Assembly (NCBI GenBank): GCA_008638375.1 | Contig: CM018048.1 | Span: forward strand, 3,377,940-3,441,939 | Length of the DNA: 64,000 nt | Origin: Nyssa sinensis | Taxonomy: Eukaryota; Streptophyta; Magnoliopsida; Cornales; Nyssaceae | Reading direction: 5' to 3' | In this document: in pieces, positions 1 through 10,849 of the stretch | How positions within the stretch are numbered: the first letter of the stretch is position 1 | Layout of the letters: the number at the start of each line of letters is the position of its first letter | Translations under genes and position numbers: made by a program | The notes under the pieces: generated by a model | Database searches by the model: none | The model's input: the letters and a program-made list of their open reading frames with translations, nothing else | Told to the model about the DNA's origin: nothing

Positions 1-120
1 TGTCTATTTCACATTAAGGATTTGGACACTGATTATGACAAGGGAAGAATCAATTCAATAGATTTTTCAATCTCTGTGAGTCATGAATTCTCCTTTCTGT
101 TTTCTTTCTTTATACTGTAG

Positions 121-2154
121 CTTACATGCTTCAGGAGCAGGAGGCACATGCTGCAGAGGTACTCTAATTATCCATTGGTTCTATATTCTTCCTCACAACA
201 TTTTTATCTTGTTCTCTTTACATTCTGTTTGGTGACAAATTATGCCCTCGTGTACTCTTCTCTTCTGTATTCAGATGGAGCGCACTTTCATTGCTATCAA
301 ACCCGATGGAGTACAAAGAGGGCTGGTAAGACAACCATCAACCTTTTAATGCATTATTCCCTAGCATGAATTTGGGCAATTGACCTATGGATCATGCATT
401 TTCTTTCCAGTTAGTTTTTTCTAATGGTAATTAATTGTTTGGATTTTATTTGTTTAATGTTTATGCTCTTCTTCTTCCTTTTTTTCTTTTCCATTTTTCC
501 AAGTTTGGATAATTGCATTCAACTGCACTGTTTAGACCTAAATCCAGTTCATGAATTCAGTTTTTCCTTTTCCATTTTCATTTTTCCTTTTTAGTGAGAT
601 GTTGATTTACCTCTCTCTCTCTCTCTCTGCTCTGTGTGCCCCTGTGCACGTGTTGATTGTGGGGTCTAGATCAGGTTTTGGTTGTCAAGGACAAGTTTTA
701 TGGAGGTCGTTTTAGACCTGCTACAGGGAAGGTCATCCATGGTGGATTTTGCTACGGATTGGTGTTTCCAGACCTATTCGACCCTTTCAGTTGACCCGTA
801 ACAGTTCCCAGTTGTTACAGTAGCTCATGCATGTAGTCATAGGGCTTAAAAATCATCAAAACAGTGCTAAATCTAAACAAAAAATCAAAGCAGTTTTAGC
901 TATTTATACCTCCAATCAGACCTTCCACCACTTAGGCTCAGTTGACAGTCACTCTCAGGTACAGTCCAGTTCCTTTGGGGCCTTTCCAAATGCAGTCATG
1001 GGGCTTTAACTCATTAGTCTGGCCTGAGTTACTTTCTTTATATTCCAGGTCGCAGAAATCATATCACGTTTTGAGCGAAAAGGTTTTAAGCTTGTGGCGA
1101 TCAAAATAGTGGTACCTTCAAAGCAATTCGCCCAGAAGCACTATCATGATCTCAAGGAAAGACCATTCTTTAACGGTCTCTGTGACTTCCTTAGCTCTGG
1201 CCCCGTTGTTGCAATGGTTAGAAGAACTTTAACTCCCATCTCCTTGTTTGACAATAGATTGTGAGCTACATGAACTCAGTCTTCTCTCTCCTACAGGTTT
1301 GGGAAGGTGAGGGAGCAATAACATATGGACGAAAACTTATTGGAGCCACAGATCCACAGAAATCAGAACCTGGAACCATCAGAGGTGATCTAGCTGTTGT
1401 GGTTGGAAGGTATTATTTTAAACCAAGGCAGATATTTCGTTTTCCTCAATTTTACCATGTGGTTCTTCACTTCACCAATTAGCTTTTCTCTAATTCCACC
1501 TGTTTGATGTGTATATATATATTATGTAGATGTTTATTACAGTGTATAGGTATGCTTTGCTAGGATTTTCCTTTTCTTTCACTTACCAGCCTTTTCTCTC
1601 ACTTACCTTATGTTCACAGTTGACTCTTCTATATAAAGGAGATCACTCATTTTGTACAATTCTTTTCATCATTCTCACAATTCTGTCAACATGGTATCTA
1701 AGCTACTCTGATCCTCCAACTGCCGCCCACACCCCACCACAGAACCACCTTCAACCACCATATTTTTTATCTGCTGATCATCTATCCGCAGTTGGTCGAA
1801 CACTCTCATCACCAAGCCGAGTCTCTGTTGAAGGAAAATCCTAGTAAACCCTACTTATACACCGTAATAAACATCTATTATATATATATACACATCTAAC
1901 ACCACCAAATCAACATTTTTGGTGTTCCATTTCTCAATATTCTGTTCTTTAGTCGAATGATTCTCACTTCCAAAAAATGTAACTTGAATGGGCTGTCATT
2001 ATAATCTGATTTTCCTGTTTTGCATTGCAGAAACATCATCCATGGGAGTGATGGTCCCGAGACTGCTAAGGATGAAATCAACCTATGGTTCAAAGGAGAG
2101 GAGTTGGTTAGTTACACTAGCAATGCAGAGAAGTGGATCTACGGAGTGAACTGA
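121..2154 (+). CDS. NDPK3: Nucleoside diphosphate kinase, organellar NDPK3/4 type (5' end outside window)
   Basis: The enzyme moves the gamma-phosphate of ATP to other nucleoside diphosphates through a phospho-histidine. I read five in-frame exons with GT/AG borders: 121-158, 275-325, 1049-1216, 1297-1409 and 2031-2154. The catalytic core starts [17 protein letters not shown] and contains the active-site motif [12 protein letters not shown], where H is the phosphorylated residue. It ends EKWIYGVN and a TGA at 2152. The core is about 151 residues, the usual family length. The 11 codons before MERTF ([11 protein letters not shown]) match the linker after the transit peptide in plant NDPK3-type proteins, so I infer a mitochondrial/plastid isoform. 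The transit-peptide exon lies before base 1. All reading frames are intact. The last intron (1410-2030) holds an inserted repeat. The 3'UTR probably runs to about 2250. Confidence 0.9.
1506..1896. mobile_element. Foldback LTR relic in NDPK intron
   Basis: The first ~47 bases (1506-1552) return as an imperfect reverse complement at 1849-1896, so the element is bounded by long inverted ends. Between them there is a TATA-like stretch (tatataaagg, 1629-1638). At 1688-1703 an LTR-type end (tcaaca) is followed by tggtatctaagc, close to the tRNA-iMet primer-binding site tggtatcagagc of copia elements. This looks like an LTR plus primer site with a piece of the LTR start in inverted orientation at the far end. 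No target duplication is clear. The 1530-1844 open frame is not convincing as a gene. Confidence 0.5.
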
Positions 2155-3299
2155 TGAAATTATTTGTTCTTTTCATTTTTCCTGGCAATTTAGGTTCCAC
2201 ATGAAGAGTGGAGGTAGAATCATATAATCATCAGAATAAAATGGTTCTTCTTCTTTAGTTGAGTAACATCATTGATTCGCTACAAAGTACCAGCCAAATT
2301 AAATATCTGCACTAATAATCCATTTTTCCTTTTCATTAATGAATCCATTTTTCTGACTTTATTTAATTTTCTCAGTTTTGGGGAATGAAATCCTTTCCAT
2401 ATTATAAGATTTAAATGCTACTTAGCTCAAGTAGTTATTCTAAAATCAAAGAGTGATGTTATACAGAGTGAAAATTACATTCTGTATCCCATTTTTCAAG
2501 ATGAAACCATTCAAATGAAAGTGGATGTCTCACAACACATTATCAAAACCTGCAGTCAAAATTAATCAAACTCAGATTTTATTGATTATGTAAGATTAAT
2601 TGTTTAAATTATGTAAACTCAGCTGAAAGCGATTCCCTATGCTATCATTTCAATCCGTTGCTGTATGTGATTGTCTACGTACAAAGGAAATTAAAGAAAA
2701 AACACACACTCAAGGTCTTGAATGGCATCAAGGATGGGCCGAGCTTTCGACGGACATTCATTTTTTCAGAAGAGTGTAGGCATATATTACTGCTATCTCT
2801 CTCGCAGTATACTTCTTTATATAAACTTTGGATACACTGCCGCAATATCACTTTTGCCTCTGATGCTGCATTTTTCTGACTTGCCGGAGATCCGTTCCTC
2901 GTCGCTATGAACTCTGAAAAAAGAGAGTTAGAGGGCCGCCGGGATGGCTCCGGCGGTAGCCACTCCTATGAGGAAGTTAGTCCATGGTCAGAGTTTTTTC
3001 GGAAGATCATTCTATGTAGAAAGAATATCCCCTTTTATGTGTACCTTGAAGGTGATATTTATAAGCTGATGAACTCTTTCATTAGCTGTCATCAGGCGGT
3101 GGCCATTTCATGATGTCCATCTACGTCATTGTTTCCACTTGTTGTGCCGCTTTGCAGGGCTAGAGACCTGCTTTGTAGGGCTAAGGTTCACTGTTTGTCA
3201 GACGGTGACAGTTTCCATATTGCGTCATGCTTCCTTGTTTCGAGGTCGGAAGTCTATGAGAGGCGGTGACCAGTTCGGAACCCCTTCTTATTACGAGGT
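2155..3299. other. Intergenic region downstream of NDPK
   Basis: No gene is recognised here. A 68-codon frame at 2907-3113 begins MNSEKRELEGRRDGSGG and sits in DNA more GC-rich than its surroundings, but I recognise no domain and there is no obvious splice partner. The part from about 3110 leads into the degenerate tandem repeat and may belong to the same unknown element. Confidence 0.3.
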
Positions 3300-3560
3300 C
3301 TGTAGTGCACACCTCGGGAGCCCTACATCTGAGGGCTTACCTCGGGAGGCCTACATCTGAAGGCTTACCTCGGGAGGCATACCTCTGCAGGCTTAGCTCT
3401 GGAGGCCTACCTCTGAAGTCTTAGCTCTGCCATCTTTGCTAGCTATGCTAGCTCTGGAGGCTTGGCTCTGCCATCTCTGGAAGCACGTCTTTGACACCTC
3501 GGGAGGCATGTTTTTGCCACCTCTAGAGGCGCTGGCTCTAGTGAGCTCCGACGAGCTCTG
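3300..3560. repeat. Degenerate tandem repeat, GC-rich, ~25-28 bp unit
   Basis: About nine imperfect units carry the cores cctcgggaggc, ctctggaggc and tctgaaggctta, e.g. at 3310-3370 where the unit is best preserved. GC content is much higher than in the flanks. This is probably the internal repeat of an unidentified retroelement, since a copia relic follows at 3689. Open frames on both strands here (3393-3587, 3436-3624) are explained by the repeat. Confidence 0.6.
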
Positions 3561-3688
3561 GATGCTCAGTACACGTGTCGTCCCCATAATGGTGGGGTAT
3601 TTTTTGGCATATCAGCCTCCTTAATGATTCAGTTGCTTGCTGCCTTAAGGTTTCGTCACCAAGGCACTTGATATCCATACATTTTATT

Positions 3689-3790
3689 ACAGATACGGTG
3701 TATATTGCACAAGTTGAGAAAGGTTATATCAAAGAAGATAAAACTAAACACATCTCGTTGGATTGTCCTTAATTGAAGAGAATCTATATG
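3689..3790 (+). mobile_element. Ty1/copia RNase H relic
   Basis: The plus strand reads TDTVYIAQVEKGYIKEDKTK followed by HIS, then a stop. Plant copia RNase H domains carry a similar stretch ending in TKHIS near the end of the polyprotein. Only this piece of about 30 residues is recognisable, and it diverges after HIS. The LTRs of the parent element are not identifiable. Confidence 0.45.
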
Positions 3791-3929
3791 AATCCGGAAT
3801 ATGCTAGACTATAGATCTTAAACATATGTATTTTCAACATAAAGTGCAAGAATTTTAAAATTACTTGAGCAAGTAGCAGTATTATTTGCTTCATAAATTT
3901 CTATGATATATGTTTTTAGTTTATATTTT

Positions 3930-4419
3930 AATAAATTATACTAACATTCATGAAATTTCTGATAATTATAAAAATCTCTCCTGAAATTTCTGAAATGATA
4001 CTAATCTTTCATACTTTTACTGATAAACTACAGCTACATCTCCTCTAACTCAAATTTGTTTAAAAATGACAAAAGTTTTCATTTCATTTTATTTTATTTT
4101 TTACTTTTATCAATTCTTTAACACAATTTTTTTATTCTATATAAAAATAAATTTAAAATAAATAACATATATTTTTTAAAAAAAGAAAATTTTAATTAAT
4201 ATTTATTTAAAAATGAAAAAAAAAGTTAGAAAATTTTGGTCAAAATTTTTAAAAATTTTATAAAATAGAAACTTTTATCATTTTGAAAAAAAAATGACTG
4301 GAGATCAAATATTTGTAATTTGTCAGTAAAAATGTGAAAAGTTAATATCATTTTAGAAATTTCAAGAAATATTTTTCTAATTATTAAAATAACTTAACAA
4401 ATGTTAGTATAATTTATCC
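3930..4419. mobile_element. AT-rich foldback MITE, copy 1, with 10-bp target duplication
   Basis: The left end (aataaattatactaacatt) and right end (aatgttagtataatttatcc) are reverse complements. Complementarity continues inward: the block around atttctgaaatgatactaat near 3990 answers the block near 4340. The element is flanked by the perfect direct repeat tttatatttt at 3920-3929 and 4420-4429. A target duplication of 9-11 bp is typical of Mutator-like elements. There is no coding capacity. Three relatives are at 4539, 24850 and 47463. Confidence 0.7.
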
Positions 4420-4538
4420 TTTATATTTTTTACCCTTTATATAAATTCCTAATTTTTTCTTATTTATCTTTTTTTAATACACTTGTGTGGAAAATGAGAG
4501 TCAAAAAAGTAAACTTGAAAATAAGATAGTAGTTTTTA

Positions 4539-4976
4539 GAGTAAATTATATTAATATTCTCTAATATTTATGACAATTACACTGACTTTTTTTAAGGTTT
4601 CTAAAATTACACTGACTTCTTTAACTTTACAAAATAATATACAGATACTTTTCTTCAGTCAATTTTTTTATTTAAAATAACAAAACTATTCCTTTCATAT
4701 ATATATTTTTTTAATTTTTTAAATCTTGACCAATTTTTTTTATTTTTTAAATAAATATTGATAAAAATCTTAAATTTATTTTTATATAAAATAAAATAAA
4801 TGGATCAGAATTGAAAAATGTAAAAATAAATAAATAAAATAGAAAATTTTATTATTTAAAAAAAAGTGATAAGAAGAAAATATTTATAAAATAAAAAATA
4901 TTAATATAATTTTAAAAACTTAAAAAAAAAATTTATTATAATTATCATAAACTCCCCGAAACAGTGTAATTTGACC
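4539..4976. mobile_element. AT-rich foldback MITE, copy 2
   Basis: This copy is the same family as 3930-4419. The left end is gtaaattatattaat, followed by a gacaattacactgac block. The right end acagtgtaatttgacc is the imperfect reverse complement. Flanks tagttttta (4530-4538) and taatttcta (4977-4985) match at 7 of 9 positions and may be a decayed target duplication. The interior is nearly pure A/T. No genes. Confidence 0.55.
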
Positions 4977-5271
4977 TAATTTCTATCCCATTTCATTAGT
5001 ACAGCTGCTGCAACAAATTCAAAATGACGATTCCAAAATGAACGGTTAGATTTGAAGGGGCAACTGACAGAAAAGCCTTAGGCTGTCCAACGGAGTCGCT
5101 GATTCTACCTCACATCTCACGTGAGAATACGCAAATTTTGCGCTATTTACACGCGACTTTAGATCTAATTAAAACAAAAATAATCGTATTTTGATTAGGA
5201 ATTGACGTCCACCAATTATACGCGCCTATATATATTAGACTTATATTGATCCGACCCGCCGAGTTGCAGCC

Positions 5272-5278
<7 letters not shown>

Positions 5279-5302
<24 letters not shown>

Positions 5303-5573
5303 CGTTTTCTTTCAAATTTCCATAATTCACTCTCTCCCTTGCTGCTTATATCAAAGAAGCAACTCTCGTTTCTTTAGACCTATACAATCGTTTTCTTCTT
5401 CTCAAGTTCCCCTGAAACCCTAACCCTATATATATATATATATACACACGCGTTTTCTTTCAAATTTCCATAATTCACTCTCTCCCTTGCTGCTTATATC
5501 AAAGAAGCAACTCTCGTTTCTTTAGACCTATACAATCGTTTTCTTCTTCTCAAGTCCCCTGAAACCCTAACCC
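5279..5573 (+). promoter_or_regulatory. Tandemly duplicated core promoter and leader of the UIEF gene, with telo boxes
   Basis: A 148-bp unit occurs twice head to tail (about 5279-5426 and 5427-5573) with very few differences. Each copy has a (TA)n TATA-like tract, a cacacgcg element, a pyrimidine-rich leader (ttcactctctcccttgctgc) and the telo-box motif aaaccctaaccct (ends near 5426 and 5573). Telo boxes are known from promoters and leaders of plant ribosomal-protein, eEF1A and RNA-processing genes. The second copy is followed by a non-coding exon whose likely donor is at 5645/5646. Either TATA tract could set initiation, and a transcript from the first would carry the second in its leader. 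No start-site data are available. Confidence 0.6.
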
Positions 5574-6079
5574 TAATTCCATCGAAGATCTTTGTCCGAT
5601 CCTGTTCTTGATCTAGTTTTCATCAAAGTTTGTCTCTGCAAGTAGGTAAGCGTCTCTGTTACTCCCGATTTTTCTTTGCATGTGAAATCTGTCTATCTTT
5701 GTATACATACAAATAGATATAGGTTTTGTTTAATTAATATGCTTTTTTGATCGGTTAGAGTGTGTGGTCAATAGGTTGGGAAGTCCGAGGTTTTCTTTTT
5801 GGATATCTGTTGATTTTTTTTTTTTTGAAAAGTAACTTTATGGTGTTTTTACGTTTGGTTGCTGAGAAAACTGAGTAAGCTAAAAGCAAAATAGAAGCTT
5901 TGAGTCTCGTTGATGTATTTTGATTTCAGTTGTATGGAAAACGTACCTCGAGTAAGCCGAGTAGATGTTTTTGGAGTGGTTGACTATATTATTTTTTAGG
6001 TTTTCTATGCTCTTGGACGATGATAAATCTAAATTTATAAGACCTTTCTAGCAATCAAACGAGGTGTAGAGTATTTTAT

Positions 6080-6421
6080 CTTGGTTTTGTTAGCTGCTTT
6101 TTGATTTTAGGGTTTCTTGAATTTGATGTAATGGTGTGGCGAATGGTGCATGGTTTACCCTTGAATTAAAAAAACTTCTTAATGTTTAACTGTTGAATAT
6201 AAACACCCAAAAAGAACAAAAAAATATTGGAAAAGGGATTTCCTGTTTACCTTGGTATTGTTAGCTGCTTTTTGATTTTAGGGTTTCTTGAATTTGATGT
6301 AATGGTGTGGCTAATGGTGCATGGTTTACCCTTGATTTAAAAAAACTTCTTAATGTTTAACTATTGAATATAAACACCCAAAAAGAACTAAAAATAATGG
6401 AAAAGGGGTTTCCTGGACCCG
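6080..6421 (+). repeat. 171-bp tandem duplication in UIEF leader intron
   Basis: A unit beginning near ttgttagctgctttttgatt is present at about 6080-6250 and 6251-6421 with ~95% identity by eye (tagctgcttt at 6091 and 6262). It lies in the 5'UTR intron (5646-7521). It has no coding sense. The rest of the intron (6540-7500) is AT-rich with no recognisable element. Confidence 0.8.
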
Positions 6422-7521
6422 TGGCTTCTGAATTTGTTTGTCATCATTATCGTAGCCCTGTAAAACATGGGTTGGAATCTACTTTGCACCTTTTTCCTTG
6501 GAATATTTCCAAGAGAATTTTTTCTTTAAAGTTTCATTTATTTTGAATGAATGTTTTATGGTCTCCCCTCTGCCCCCATTTGGGGGAAAAGAAATATGTC
6601 CTGTGCCTTTTTTTCTCCCCGTCAAACCACATGATGTCTCAAATCTCATTGTCTTATAACCCAGAAATCTATTAGTATATAGTTTGTATCTTAAAGTTAA
6701 ATATTAATTATATAGTTTTATATTATTAGTATTTACTATTTAATGTAAATATTTATCAGTGATTAATTAATATTTATTACTGTTGTCAACAATATAATAA
6801 TTATGGATTAACTATTTAACTTTTTAATTTTACAGTTTAAGAACTTGAGATATACTTTCAAAACTCATATAAAATAATGTCATATTACTAATTAGTAATT
6901 ACTTACATTAATAATTAATCCAATACTCAAGTAGTTTTAATTAGTGTATTATAGAATCTAACTGCCTATTAAATTTTTTTAATATTAGATCATTGCTAAA
7001 GTACAATTTGTATTTATAATGTTTGTTAAGCTTATGAGGAATAAATTACAATTAACTTTTCTGTATATATAATATCAAAATAAATAAATAAATTTGTAAC
7101 TATAATTATATATATAGTGACAAAAATCAGTGTGTGTGTGATGAGAGGTCTCGATGGAAAGATTTCCAAATTTAGGTAATATGAAACAAGTTCTGCCAAT
7201 AATCTTTCTAATTATAACATCCAAATAACAAATTTAGGTTAAATCTAAACTAAGCAAACACAAAAAAAATATAAAATAAATGTAAAAAGTCAGAAAAAGT
7301 TTTTAGCTTACCAATGATATGAAATAACCCAATGACTGGATCCAATATCTATTCTCTAATCTTGGGTTTTGCAAGTTTTTTATTTTAAGTGGAGGTGGCC
7401 AAATCAGACCTAACTGCTGTTATCTTAAATTATACATGCTTTTTATTAATATATCATTCTGTATTTTTACATTGGTTTACTTCTTTTGGTTTACCATGAC
7501 TTATTCCGTTTCTTCTATCAG

Positions 7522-10500
7522 ATGGCAGCAGCTAAACCACTGACCAGTGAGGCAATTGCACTCACAGAGAAGAAAATGGACATGACTTTAGGTGTGCATA
7601 TCAGCATCTCTTGCATTCTGCTTCTTGTGTTTGATAATTTTTCTTATTCTTCTGTTGATTACTAAAAACTTGTGCCTTGCTGTTATTATATAATACAGAT
7701 GATATTATCAAAATGTCCAAAGGGACCACAACTAAAGCCAAGAAGCAAAGAGTTTCGGTAAGAAATTTTCCTCTTTGACAGTACATCAACTTATTTGGTT
7801 CTGCACTGTTGCAATACTGCTATTTATGAAACTGTATGGTATCTAATCCTAAATAGGTTTTATATATTAATGTCTACAGAATAGAAGTCAAAAATTCTTG
7901 AACAATGCTGCCCAAGAAAAATCTGCAAAGGTGCGGCGGTTTATGGATTCTAGATCCTCTCTTAGACAGGTATTTTGCTAAGGAACAGCTATATGCATCA
8001 TAATACTTTCATTGTATGGATGGAAGTGGATGGTGTTTCTCCCAATTTATATTGACCCTTTTTTTTGTCCTAATGTTTTTGTTCAATTCTTTTGGGTGTA
8101 GGCTGCTCTTGCTCAGAGGAGGTCAAATTTCCAGGTGAACCAATTTCCTTTGGCAACTGAGGCTGCCCGGAAGGCTGTAGTTGCTCCTATTCGTAACAGA
8201 GCATTCAATCGAGGCCGGTCTGTTAATGTGAATAAACTGAGGTACTTTAGAGCTTGATTGTGTATTATTATTCCCTAATGGAAAAATAACAATAACACTG
8301 TCGGTATAATTTCTGGTTGGTAGTGGAAATGACAATGATGACTACATTGATTATGTTTTGCTAATGACTGACGATATTCTAAAAGAAACTTTTCTTGTGG
8401 ATTTGTTGCAGGTAAACCGTGGTTCTTCTCTGTCATTGATGACTTTGCCATGTGCTTCTGGTTGATACATTAAATTACATACTATTGATGGAACTTCTAT
8501 AGTTGGTTGGGTGCGAGTGGCAAGCTTCCAATTTGGGAGTTTTTCCAAGTAGCTATGCACTCTTTTGGCATCCTAAAAAGAATTCCTGCATATTTAAGCT
8601 AGATATTTGTGGTGTCTGCAGTTGGTTAATAAGTTGGGGATCACACATAGAATTTGTAATCGACAATTCTATATCCTGAATCGAAGTTGTACTGTTTTTG
8701 TCGGTTGGCTGTTGAAGGAAAATAGAATGGGCGAGGAAAAGGGTTTTGATTTTAAGGTGATGGGTAAATGACCGTGTGTAAATGTTTGATCTACTGGATT
8801 CAACGCAATTCAGGGAGAGTATTACATGTGATGGTTATGCCAGCGTTGTGCATTTAAGTGGCTCACAGGCATGATAGGATACTCTTTTTTCCTGTTTTCC
8901 AGTTGTTAACTGGTAGTGGTTTCCTGTGGCTGGTTATTTCTGGCTTCTGTTCTGCAAGTTTCTTGGTTTTTAATTATTGTTTCATTAGAAAGTTTATCCT
9001 CGTGGAAGCATCTCTTTCTACTTGGAGAGGTCTGTTGCGTTTTGCTTGTGCTATATGATCATCTATACATGGCATGCAGTAAGTGTGGTTGGTTTATTCA
9101 TTCTGCTTTAAACTTTCCTCCACGCCACCAATCTGGTTATTGAGCTTCCGTTGATGGATTTTGGCTTTATGTTCTAATTGGGAAGATAATGATGCAGGAG
9201 TAAGGCACTTCATCCTTTTTTTGTTGCGTAAGTAATCCGATGGACCTTCTTTAGGAACTTGCTGGGTTTCTCTAGTCCTCAGTCATGAACTCCAAGCATT
9301 AGTTTTTTGTCTTCTGCTGCCTAGATAATTGGTTTTCATCTGCTTCCAAGGGCATTGTATGAAATTGACACAATAACAATCTGAACATAAATTCAAGCTC
9401 TTCAGGCCTCTGGAATTACTACCTTAATGTGATTGATGATTATTGGGAAACGTTGGGGCTAGATGGTTGTGAAAATGGCACGTGATGTAAAGAGTGCTGG
9501 GAGTCTTGGGCATACCATCTCATTTCAGGAACCTTTGTTGGCTGGCAGCTGGATTGGTAATGCCTCTTGGTTTTCTTATAGTTGAAGTTATGCATGGTCA
9601 GGTGATTGTGAACTTGTTAGCAAAGCTGTTGTGGCTTTTGGGTGACGTATTAAGTTGTTCTCTATGCTGAGTTTGGGTGATGGTCAGGAGAAGATATCCT
9701 GTATCTTGATTGCTAAGGAGACAATGCCATATGGTTTCCTTCGTTCTGCCTCTCCATGAAGGTCGGCTCTCCAGGTTTTGGTTACAGCAAACATGCTTTT
9801 GTTGTGACTAACTTCAGATCACTGTGTTCAATTAGATGGGAGCTTGCAGAATTAGAAAACTGTCCTGAAGATAATTGATATTCACAGTCACTTCTATGGT
9901 TTGTCTTATCTTTCTGTTAATTGGAAATAGAAATAAGTTACGATGGTAAGTACTCTCAATCTAGTGAATCTATATATTTTGGAGGTTATGACAACTGATC
10001 AGTTTTTTTGCTTGGCATGTTGGGTGGTTCTCATTCCTCTTGTTTGGAGTTCAGTTTTTTTGAAAGGATATCACTGTTTTAGTCCTCAAATTGTAGTTTG
10101 CTTTTTGCGTGCAGGGTTGGGGCTCCACCAGTTCAGAGGATGGCTGCAAAAGGTGGTTTTGCTGTAAAGGTATTATTGTTTATATCCTGCATTTATTGGA
10201 GGTGTAATGTTTAAATGTAATCTGCCTGTAAGATGTCAAATGTGTCGTGATAACCTCTTGAGCATGCATGTTGTTACCTGGAATATGTGGTCGAAATATT
10301 TAGCCTTTCTTTTGGCAGGTGTTTAACAAGGACAGAGACTACGTTGTTCCCTTTTTGGGTTGATGGTCTAATATAGTGTTGCACTTGTAGAAATCTGGTT
10401 CTTGTTTAGTATGTCTGTTTATCAATTAGTTGATGGTTGTTTCCTCAAATAAGTTTTTTGTGCTAGATTTATCTTGATAATGGCAGTTGTTTCAGTAAGT

Positions 10501-10727
10501 TGAGGATGCATACTGGGTTCATGTGGAGTGAAAATTTTGACTAGGTTTTTATTGGTGTGTAGCAGCCACAAGAAGTGAAGGTGGTGCCCAAGCAGAGGCC
10601 TCAAACATTGGACTCATTGTTTGCGAACATGAAGGAGCAGAGGATGAGGGTACAGAATAATGGTGGAAGACAGAACGGCGGTGGCGGGCAAAGGCAGCAG
10701 TGGGGAAGAGGTCGATTTGGTAGCTGA
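7522..10727 (+). CDS. UIEF1: UAP56-interacting mRNA export factor (UIEF1/2-like)
   Basis: Six coding exons are in frame with clean GT/AG borders: 7522-7591, 7699-7757, 7880-7969, 8102-8241, 10115-10169 and 10563-10727. They encode about 192 residues. A UAP56-binding motif near the N-terminus (MDMTLDDIIKMSK, about residues 18-30) resembles the motif of ALY/REF proteins. The middle is basic (RNRAFNRGRS). The C-terminus has TLDSLFANMKEQRMR, a second conserved motif, followed by a Gly/Gln/Arg-rich tail ending GRGRFGS. This matches Arabidopsis UIEF proteins, which recruit the helicase UAP56 and help mRNA export. The start ATG follows directly on the acceptor that closes the leader intron. Intron 8242-10114 is unusually long and contains no recognised transposon. 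The paralogue number cannot be settled from sequence alone. Confidence 0.8.
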
Positions 10728-10842
10728 TGCTAGCTACTTGGACAGCATGATTAGGATCCTTGGTTGCATACAAGAAGAGGTCGATTTGGTAGCTGATGCT
10801 AGCTACTTGGACAGCTTGATTAGGATCCTTGGTTGCATACAA
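10705..10842 (+). repeat. 69-bp tandem duplication spanning the UIEF stop codon
   Basis: Units 10705-10773 and 10774-10842 differ at one position (agcatg versus agcttg). The unit contains the last codons (RGRFGS), the TGA and the start of the 3'UTR. The first TGA ends translation, so the second copy lies wholly in the 3'UTR. Confidence 0.9.
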
Positions 10843-10849
10843 GAAATCT

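Noticed and set aside
1530..1844. 104-codon frame in the NDPK intron
   Set aside because: It lies wholly within the foldback LTR relic and is flanked by good NDPK splice sites.
2907..3113. Small gene starting MNSEKRELEGRR
   Set aside because: No homology I can recognise and no splice or UTR evidence; kept only as a note in the intergenic entry.
3300..3560. Possible CRISPR-like array of regular repeats
   Set aside because: Units are adjacent and imperfect without unique spacers, and the context is a plant nuclear genome.
5413..5575. Interstitial telomere at ccctaaccct motifs
   Set aside because: Only two short telo-box motifs, one per promoter copy, not an array of telomere repeats. The same applies near 55910.
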